NCBI RefSeq assembly: GCF_900129465.1
Contig: NZ_FSRA01000002.1
Coordinates: 2,232,001 to 2,296,000 of the forward strand
Source: Chitinophaga niabensis
Lineage (GTDB): Bacteria > Bacteroidota > Bacteroidia > Chitinophagales > Chitinophagaceae
Direction: 5' to 3'
Length of the DNA: 64,000 nt
Below are positions 58,435 through 64,000 of this stretch, piece by piece. The notes below the pieces were generated by a model that saw nothing but the letters and a program-made list of their open reading frames with translations, was not told the origin of the DNA and did not search any database. Numbering within the stretch: position 1 is the first letter of the stretch; every line of letters begins with the position of its first letter. Position numbers and translations under genes: made by a program.

Positions 58435-59727
58435 ATGTTAAGGCTCATTGCAACAATACGAAAAGAATGGCTGCTGCTCCTGAGGGATAAAGCGGGACTG
58501 GCACTGCTATTTGCGATGCCGGTTATCCTCATTACCGTAATGGCGCTCATACAGGATGCTCCATTTAAAGATTACCAGGAAGTGAAGTTCGATATCCTCA
58601 CCGTGGATAACGATCATGGCAGGCTGGGCCGTTATATCAGGGAAGGATTGGGCAGCAGCGGGCAATTCAATGTAATAGATTCATTAAATAACCAGCCTGT
58701 TAGTGAAACAACCGCTAAAACATTAATAGGAGAAGGGCATTATAAGATCAGCATCGTTATCCCCAAAGGCAGCACGGCAGAGATTGTGAGCAATGCCAAC
58801 AAGATCGTGAACGACATCTCCAAAAGGATGGGCATTCCGGCACAGCTGCCGGTAAAGGCCATCGCCTCAGATTCACTGGCTGTACAACTCTACTTCGACC
58901 CTGCAGCAAAAAAAGCATTCAAAAGCGCTATCCGCCAGGCCCTGGATAATTTCCTCACACAGGTTCAAACAGACCTGCTGCTGGAACGCATCCAGATGCA
59001 GTTGAAGAGTAAGGACAGTACCGCAACAGATACCTTCCCTGCCATCAAACTGAAAGCAGTAGGCTTGCAGGAAACCAACCTGGGCAAACACCAGGAGATA
59101 GATGTGATCTCCAATTCCGTACAACACAATGTACCGGCATGGAGCATCTTTGCCATGTTCTTCATTGTGATCCCCATTGCAGGTAACATGATCCGCGAAA
59201 GGGAAGACGGCAGCCTGGTAAGGATGAAGCTCATTCCCGGCAATTACCTCTCCATCCTTTCCGGCAAGCTCCTGTTCTTTGTGGGGGTATGTGTAATACA
59301 ATTCTACCTGATGATTGCAGTGGGTATTTATGGGATGCCGCTGCTGGACCTCCCCGCATTGCAACTGGGCGTGAACCATCTGGCAGGATTCATAACAGCT
59401 TTAAGTATCAGCATTACAGCTACGGCATACGGCATCCTGATCGGTACGTTATTTAAAACACCCAACCAGGCACTGAACTTTGGCGCTATTTCCATTGTGA
59501 TCCTGAGCGCCATCGGCGGCATCTGGATCCCCCTGGAGATCATGCCGGAGAAGATCCAGACCATAGGCAGGTTATCTCCCCTGAGCTGGGGGCTGGATGC
59601 AATAAATGATGTGTATCTGAGGAATGGAGATACAAGGTTCATCCTGCCGGATATTACCCGTTTACTGGCCTGTGGCTTAGTGATGCTGGGCATTGCGGCA
59701 TGGGTGGAACAGAAACGGATCAGTTAA
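58435..59727 (+). CDS. ABC-2 type transporter permease (flexirubin cluster)
   Basis: A 430-residue membrane protein: one N-terminal helix (AGLALLFAMPVILITVMALI), a large periplasmic domain (about residues 45-235) and five to six C-terminal helices beginning WSIFAMFFIVIPIAGNM with NMIREREDGSL and LSPLSWGLDAINDVYLR typical of ABC-2 permeases. Partner of the ATPase 6 bp upstream. It ends 86 bp before the acyl carrier protein gene. Confidence 0.9.
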   Translation: MLRLIATIRKEWLLLLRDKAGLALLFAMPVILITVMALIQDAPFKDYQEVKFDILTVDNDHGRLGRYIREGLGSSGQFNVIDSLNNQPVSETTAKTLIGEGHYKISIVIPKGSTAEIVSNANKIVNDISKRMGIPAQLPVKAIASDSLAVQLYFDPAAKKAFKSAIRQALDNFLTQVQTDLLLERIQMQLKSKDSTATDTFPAIKLKAVGLQETNLGKHQEIDVISNSVQHNVPAWSIFAMFFIVIPIAGNMIREREDGSLVRMKLIPGNYLSILSGKLLFFVGVCVIQFYLMIAVGIYGMPLLDLPALQLGVNHLAGFITALSISITATAYGILIGTLFKTPNQALNFGAISIVILSAIGGIWIPLEIMPEKIQTIGRLSPLSWGLDAINDVYLRNGDTRFILPDITRLLACGLVMLGIAAWVEQKRIS

Positions 59728-59813
59728 CAAGGAATAAACATTTTCTTAACACAGGTAAAACAATTAATTTTACTCCCTTGGAAAGGCGCCACGAGCGTGA
59801 AACCTACAACATT

Positions 59814-60071
59814 ATGGAAGCGTTAAAACTGAAATTGAAACAGCAGATCATTGAAGCTCTGAACCTGCAGGACACCCGCCCTGAAGATATTGACGACAAT
59901 GCTGCATTGTTCGGCGAAGGATTGGGACTGGATAGTATCGATTCACTGGAATTGATGGTATTACTGGAAAGACAATACAAGATCAAAGTGGAAGATCCCC
60001 GCGAAGGGCGCAAAATTTTGCAGTCCGTACAAAGCATGGCTGAGTTCATCCAGAGCAAACAACCAGCTTAA
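59814..60071 (+). CDS. Acyl carrier protein of the flexirubin pathway
   Basis: An 85-residue ACP starting at the ATG at 59814; the longer upstream frame overlaps the permease. GLGLDSIDSLELMVLLE carries the serine that receives 4'-phosphopantetheine (GLDSID), about residue 43. It would carry the growing aryl-polyene chain. It is followed after 8 bp by the KS gene. Confidence 0.92.
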   Translation: MEALKLKLKQQIIEALNLQDTRPEDIDDNAALFGEGLGLDSIDSLELMVLLERQYKIKVEDPREGRKILQSVQSMAEFIQSKQPA

Positions 60072-60079
60072 GAAAAGGC

Positions 60080-61294
60080 ATGGCAGAACGTGTGTTTATA
60101 ACCGGTGTAGGTATGATCTCTGCTATTGGCAACAATGTGCAGGAAAATCTCCGTCATTTGCGTGGGCAGAAGAGTGGATTGGGATATACCCGTCATATCG
60201 ATACCATTCATAAAGATGTACTGCCTGTTGGAGAAGTAGCGGCAGACACGCCAACATTGGCCACTATGGCCGGCGTACAGGATACTCCTGGTTATACCCG
60301 TACCACCCTCTTAGGATTGGTAGCCATACAGGAAGCCCTGCAATCTGCCGGTATAAAGGATGCGCGGGAATTGCCCACCGCCTTTATCAATGCCTCCACT
60401 GTAGGCGGCATGTGTGATACGGAGAAAGTATATTTCGATATCCTGGACCCCAACAAAGAAGGAGACTTCCTCAAATACATTGATACACTGGATTGTGCAG
60501 ATTGCACACAACGCATTGCAGATGCTGTTGGTATCGATGAATATGTAACCACTATCAGCACAGCCTGTTCTTCTTCTGCCAACGCACTGATGTATGGCGC
60601 ACGCCTCATTCAGCAGGGACTGGTACAACGTGCCATCTGTGGTGGTACGGAAGCGCTCACCCGTTTCACCATGAACGGTTTCAATTCCCTCAAGAACATC
60701 GATAAGCAATTCTGCCGCCCTTTTGATCAGCAGCGTAACGGGCTGAACCTGGGAGAGGGCGCGGCTTACCTTGTGCTGGAAAGTGAATCGCTGGTGAAAG
60801 AGCGTAAGGCAGGGATACTCGCAGAACTGAGCGGCTGGAATAATACCAACGAAGCTTTTCATCCCACAGCCCCTTCTCCTGAAGGAGATGGTGCATATGA
60901 AGCCATGAAAAATGCTTTGAAGATGAGCGGCAGAAGTACGGCAGATGTACAATATGTGAATGTACATGGCACCGCTACTTTAAACAACGATATCTCAGAA
61001 GGGATTGCACTGGAACGCTTATTTGGCACAGCGATGCCGAAATTCAGTTCCACCAAAGCATTCACCGGGCATACCTTAGCTGCCGCAGGCGCTATAGAAG
61101 CCATTTTTGGCGTACTTGCCATCAGGGAAGCGTTGATCTTTCCGAATCTTCATTTCTCCCAAAAGATGGAAGAACTGAACATTACACCCGAAACACAATT
61201 GCTGGAAAACTATCCCGTGAAGAACGTGATCTCCAATTCATTTGGTTTTGGTGGAAATAATGCATCACTCGTGATCAGTAAATATGAAGGGTAA
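60080..61294 (+). CDS. Beta-ketoacyl-ACP synthase II-like, catalytic KS (KS-alpha)
   Basis: A 404-residue FabF-like ketosynthase with a complete triad: STACSSSANAL (Cys at about 160), HGTATLNND (His, about 300) and TGHTLAAAGAIEA (His, about 332). It should extend the polyene chain on the ACP. The stop codon lies 11 bp inside the next gene, which encodes a KS-like partner without the active-site Cys; together they look like a KS/chain-length-factor heterodimer. Confidence 0.92.
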   Translation: MAERVFITGVGMISAIGNNVQENLRHLRGQKSGLGYTRHIDTIHKDVLPVGEVAADTPTLATMAGVQDTPGYTRTTLLGLVAIQEALQSAGIKDARELPTAFINASTVGGMCDTEKVYFDILDPNKEGDFLKYIDTLDCADCTQRIADAVGIDEYVTTISTACSSSANALMYGARLIQQGLVQRAICGGTEALTRFTMNGFNSLKNIDKQFCRPFDQQRNGLNLGEGAAYLVLESESLVKERKAGILAELSGWNNTNEAFHPTAPSPEGDGAYEAMKNALKMSGRSTADVQYVNVHGTATLNNDISEGIALERLFGTAMPKFSSTKAFTGHTLAAAGAIEAIFGVLAIREALIFPNLHFSQKMEELNITPETQLLENYPVKNVISNSFGFGGNNASLVISKYEG

Positions 61295-62306
61295 ATATTA
61301 CATACAGGCCAGCGCCGCCATCTCTCCACAGGAGAGCTTTTCCGGCCCTTTCGTTCCACAGCTTCCCGAGCTGTCGGAGAAGAACCTGTTGCGTATAAAG
61401 GAACCTGATTACAGCGGTTTCATCCCCCCTAATAGTTTACGCCGTATGAGCCGTGTGCTCAAAATGGGCCTGGTAGCAGCACTGCAATGTTTACGCAACG
61501 GCGGAGTGAACATGCCGGGCGCTATTATCACCGGTACAGGTAAAGGCAGTTTGCAGGATACAGAACGTTTCCTCAAGAACATTACAGAGTATGCGGAAAC
61601 TGCGCTCAATCCCACACCCTTCATCCAGTCTACCTATAATTCTGTGAACGGCCTCATTGCCCTGCAACAGAAATATATGCAATACAACAACACCTTCGTT
61701 CACCGCGGTTTTTCTTTTGAGCATGCCCTGCTGGATAGCATGATGCAGCTCAACGAAGGTAATACAGACGTAGTGCTGGCGGGTGCTTTCGAAGAGATCT
61801 CCGATGAGCATTTCTATATCAAAAGCCGCATCGGTTACTGGAAAGAAGCCCTCACACAACCCGCGGAATTATTGACCAGTGGTACGCCAGGCACCATTGC
61901 CGGAGAAGGAGCTGCTTTCTTCCTGTTAGGCAACCAACCCGGGAACAACCCCCAGGCCTGTATTGAAGGCATTAAGATGTTGTATAAACCCACGGAAGAA
62001 AAATTGCATGCCGCACTGGAAACATTCCTCAGGCAGCACAATCTTGAACCTTCAGATATTGATCTGCTCATCACCGGCCAGAACGGCGATACCAATCATG
62101 ATCACTATTACCACAACTTAGTGGTGCAATATTTTCCTGCTACTCATTCCCTTCCTTTTAAAACCTTATGCGGAGAATATGATACGGCTTCTGCCTTTGC
62201 GCTGTGGATCGCTACGCGCGTGATAAAGGAGCAGGGTTTGAAGAAAGTGCTCATCTATAATCATTTCTACGGAGACCAGCATACTTTCCTCCTGCTGAGT
62301 AAGTGA
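61284..62306 (+). CDS. KS-like chain-length factor (KS-beta), no catalytic Cys
   Basis: A 340-residue protein of the ketosynthase fold (PGAIITGTGKGSLQDTERFL; GEGAAFFLLGNQ) that is shorter than FabF. Where the nucleophilic Cys should be it reads VHRGFSFEHALLDS, so it cannot form an acyl-enzyme; a role as chain-length factor with the upstream KS is likely. Overlap of 11 bp with KS-alpha indicates coupled translation. Its 3' end overlaps the convergent MFS gene by 56 bp, and the recognisable flexirubin cluster ends here. Confidence 0.85.
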   Translation: MKGKYYIQASAAISPQESFSGPFVPQLPELSEKNLLRIKEPDYSGFIPPNSLRRMSRVLKMGLVAALQCLRNGGVNMPGAIITGTGKGSLQDTERFLKNITEYAETALNPTPFIQSTYNSVNGLIALQQKYMQYNNTFVHRGFSFEHALLDSMMQLNEGNTDVVLAGAFEEISDEHFYIKSRIGYWKEALTQPAELLTSGTPGTIAGEGAAFFLLGNQPGNNPQACIEGIKMLYKPTEEKLHAALETFLRQHNLEPSDIDLLITGQNGDTNHDHYYHNLVVQYFPATHSLPFKTLCGEYDTASAFALWIATRVIKEQGLKKVLIYNHFYGDQHTFLLLSK

Positions 62307-63519
62307 ACATGATCGTAACGGAACTCAGCAGCGCAATAACAGCTACGGTAAGGAATACCACATCCGTTCTCCCTGTTATATCCATCACTTTACCCATTAC
62401 AGGTTCGCCGAGTGCAGCAAATAAGTAGGCGCTCATGTTCATAATACCTACACCGGTACCTACATATCTTTCCCCTAATAACTCGGGGCACAATGGCCAG
62501 AAGTTGGCCTGGGGGCCGTATACAAAGAAACCGGCTAAGAACATCAGTATCCCCGCCGCCACACCTGTTTGTACGGGCAGCAGGAATATGGTCATAGAAA
62601 CAACGGCACATAACAGCATCCCCGTACTGATGGAGGAGGGCCTGTTGCCTGAGAACAGCCTGTCTGAAATGAACCCAAAGGAAAAAGCGCCAGTGGACAT
62701 ACCTATGGGGAGTAACAGGCTTACCCATATCTGATGCGGATCACTCTTATAATTTCCGCCAAGGAAATAGATAGGTACCCAAAAGATCAAACCATACCTG
62801 GCCATACTTTGAAAACCTATGGCCAGGCAGGCTACAAGAAAGCGCCAGTTGCCCAGCACACTTTTATAACGTTGTTTCCAGTTGTCTTCAGTTCCTGCGG
62901 GGGCAGCTGCTATGATATCTGCATATCCTGCATCAGAAGGTTTGCTGCGTGCAATGATGTAGAAGATCACCAATGCTGTGAGGAGGAATAATACAGGCAC
63001 ACGGAACAGTACCTGCCAATGCTGGTTTTGTTGTACAAGTAAGATAGACAGCAGGTAAGTAACAACAGAAGAGGCACCTGCCGCCATTGTGTAGAAACCT
63101 AATGCCATACCTCTTTCATTTTTATGCCACCAGTTGGTGATCAGCTTGCCGCCCGGAGCCCATGCCATAGATTGGAAATAACCATTGCAGGTCCATAATA
63201 TTAAGATCAGGGGAAAGGAGTACGAGAAGCTAATGGCCACATTGGTGAGTACGGATAAAAGACCACCTAAAGGGATCATCACCCGCGGGCTGAAATGGTC
63301 TGCGAGATTGCCATTAATAAATTGCCCAACAGCATATCCCATCAACATGGAAAAACTTACCCAGCCTATCTTCTCAAAAGAGATGTGCAGCTCTTCTGCC
63401 ATGGCATGAGCAGCCCAGCCGAAATTATGCCTGCCTGTATAAAAGAAGAGATAGCAGAACATGGTAATGAAAAGCATTTTCCACTGCATGTTCCGGAAGC
63501 TGTGTTTTGGTGTTCGCAT
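62251..63519 (-). CDS. MFS transporter, OPA (organophosphate:phosphate antiporter)-like
   Basis: A 422-residue inner-membrane transporter with 12 helices. The N-terminal FYTGRHNFGWAAHAMAEEL and SMLMGYAVGQFINGNLADHFSPRVMIPLGG are typical of the GlpT/UhpT (OPA) branch of MFS. The substrate is probably a phosphorylated or phosphonate compound; the zinc-binding dehydrogenase encoded 48 bp upstream on the same strand belongs to the same operon. The C-terminal 18 residues or so are encoded in DNA that also codes for the end of the KS-beta gene. Confidence 0.85.
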   Translation of the reverse strand: MRTPKHSFRNMQWKMLFITMFCYLFFYTGRHNFGWAAHAMAEELHISFEKIGWVSFSMLMGYAVGQFINGNLADHFSPRVMIPLGGLLSVLTNVAISFSYSFPLILILWTCNGYFQSMAWAPGGKLITNWWHKNERGMALGFYTMAAGASSVVTYLLSILLVQQNQHWQVLFRVPVLFLLTALVIFYIIARSKPSDAGYADIIAAAPAGTEDNWKQRYKSVLGNWRFLVACLAIGFQSMARYGLIFWVPIYFLGGNYKSDPHQIWVSLLLPIGMSTGAFSFGFISDRLFSGNRPSSISTGMLLCAVVSMTIFLLPVQTGVAAGILMFLAGFFVYGPQANFWPLCPELLGERYVGTGVGIMNMSAYLFAALGEPVMGKVMDITGRTDVVFLTVAVIALLSSVTIMFTYSAGGKYAGLRRNDYR

Positions 63520-63567
63520 GTGATTGTATACTTATTTTCACGCAGCGCGTGAAAGGTGGTGAGGTGT

Positions 63568-64000
63568 TTAGATCCTGATGCCCACGCGGAGCGGCTTAAA
63601 CTGTACAGCATACTCAAACGCTTCCTGCACTTCGTTGAGTGAAAACTCTTTTCCCACTACCTGGCCGAAAGGATATTTCTCCCAGTTCCTTGTAATGAAG
63701 TCCAGCGCATAGGTGAAATCCTGGTAGTTGTAGTTGTGCAGCCCTTTTATGGTGAGTAATTTCCTGATCACTTTCTCTGCATCTACCTGTAATTTCCGGG
63801 TGTTAAAAACGGCGCCTATCAGAATGGCGCTGCCACCTATGGCCAGGCTGTCAATGCCAAATTCCATCGCATCAGCTGAGCCGCTCATATCAAATACTAC
63901 ATCTATTCCTTTGGCGGGCAGCTTTACATTATCCTTCTTCAGATCGATGGTTTCATCTGCCCCGAAACCCATTGCCTCTTCTAACCTTTTCTCTGTAATA
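63568..64000 (-). CDS. Zinc-type alcohol dehydrogenase (C-terminal part, continues beyond the right edge)
   Basis: The frame is open to the edge of the window; the visible 144 residues are the NAD(P)-binding half and C-terminus of a medium-chain dehydrogenase: GADETIDLKK, VVFDMSGSADAMEFGIDSLAIGGSAILIG, and the end FKPLRVGIRI. The catalytic zinc domain would lie beyond the window. With the OPA-like transporter it resembles the alcohol dehydrogenases annotated near phosphonate breakdown genes, but no phosphonate-specific enzyme is visible here, so the substrate remains open. Confidence 0.8.
   Translation of the reverse strand, partial: ITEKRLEEAMGFGADETIDLKKDNVKLPAKGIDVVFDMSGSADAMEFGIDSLAIGGSAILIGAVFNTRKLQVDAEKVIRKLLTIKGLHNYNYQDFTYALDFITRNWEKYPFGQVVGKEFSLNEVQEAFEYAVQFKPLRVGIRI

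Overview
The window looks like chromosome from a Chitinophaga-like member of the Bacteroidota (family Chitinophagaceae). The pointers are a SusC/SusD pair, flexirubin-type dialkylresorcinol genes (darA/darB), recurring -7 promoter elements of the form TAnnTTTG, almost no Shine-Dalgarno sequences, head-GIN, DUF3467 and ORF6N proteins, and the ligase-associated DNA repair set. Gene density is high. No rRNA, tRNA, CRISPR array, insertion sequence or integrase was recognised. The CDSs at both edges are cut by the window.

Layout. 1-9.3 kb: the end of a drug-efflux operon (MFS pump plus TolC), mannonate dehydratase, a glycerate kinase coupled to a small exported protein, and two tandem exported amidohydrolase-like proteins. 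9.3-16.4 kb: a small envelope operon (DUF4142 lipoprotein, serine hydrolase, unknown), a Crp/Fnr regulator with a CRP-type palindrome beside it, an ArsR-SRPBCC-DoxX-YdeI operon with operator-like repeats, and a di-heme peroxidase. A long inverted repeat lies at 16.2 kb. 16.4-22 kb: housekeeping genes (tyrS, a corrinoid adenosyltransferase, gatC with an ABC ATPase, trpS, a deoxynucleoside kinase). 22-30.3 kb: two envelope proteins, a 698-bp leader region and a SusC/SusD pair. 30.3-33.1 kb: DUF3467, an Ldh-family oxidoreductase and aspartate kinase.

33-40.9 kb is the most distinctive part. It holds a DnaE-type polymerase with a degraded PHP domain, an active-looking Y-family polymerase, two membrane proteins and an XRE-S24 (LexA-like) self-cleaving repressor. 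Four copies of a 17-bp palindrome with core CTAA-N5-TTAG occur as one pair in front of the polymerase operon and one pair in front of the repressor. This is a legible SOS-type mutagenesis regulon with a non-Escherichia operator. Next to it are degenerate 45-bp tandem repeats and an ORF6N gene with one copy of a GC-rich palindrome inside it and one on each side.

40.9-53.2 kb: a thioredoxin-like protein, the ligase-associated DNA-damage-response genes in two operons (Lhr-type helicase plus PdeM; MBL-fold exonuclease plus ATP-dependent ligase) separated by a purine permease and a TauE/SafE permease, then a periplasmic-binding-protein-like lipoprotein and guaA. 53.2-62.3 kb: a head-GIN lipoprotein and the start of a flexirubin cluster: darA, darB, a small unknown, a BtrH-like protein, an ABC exporter, an acyl carrier protein and a KS/chain-length-factor pair. 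The cluster stops abruptly against a convergent transporter/dehydrogenase operon (62.3-64 kb), so the remaining flexirubin genes must be elsewhere.
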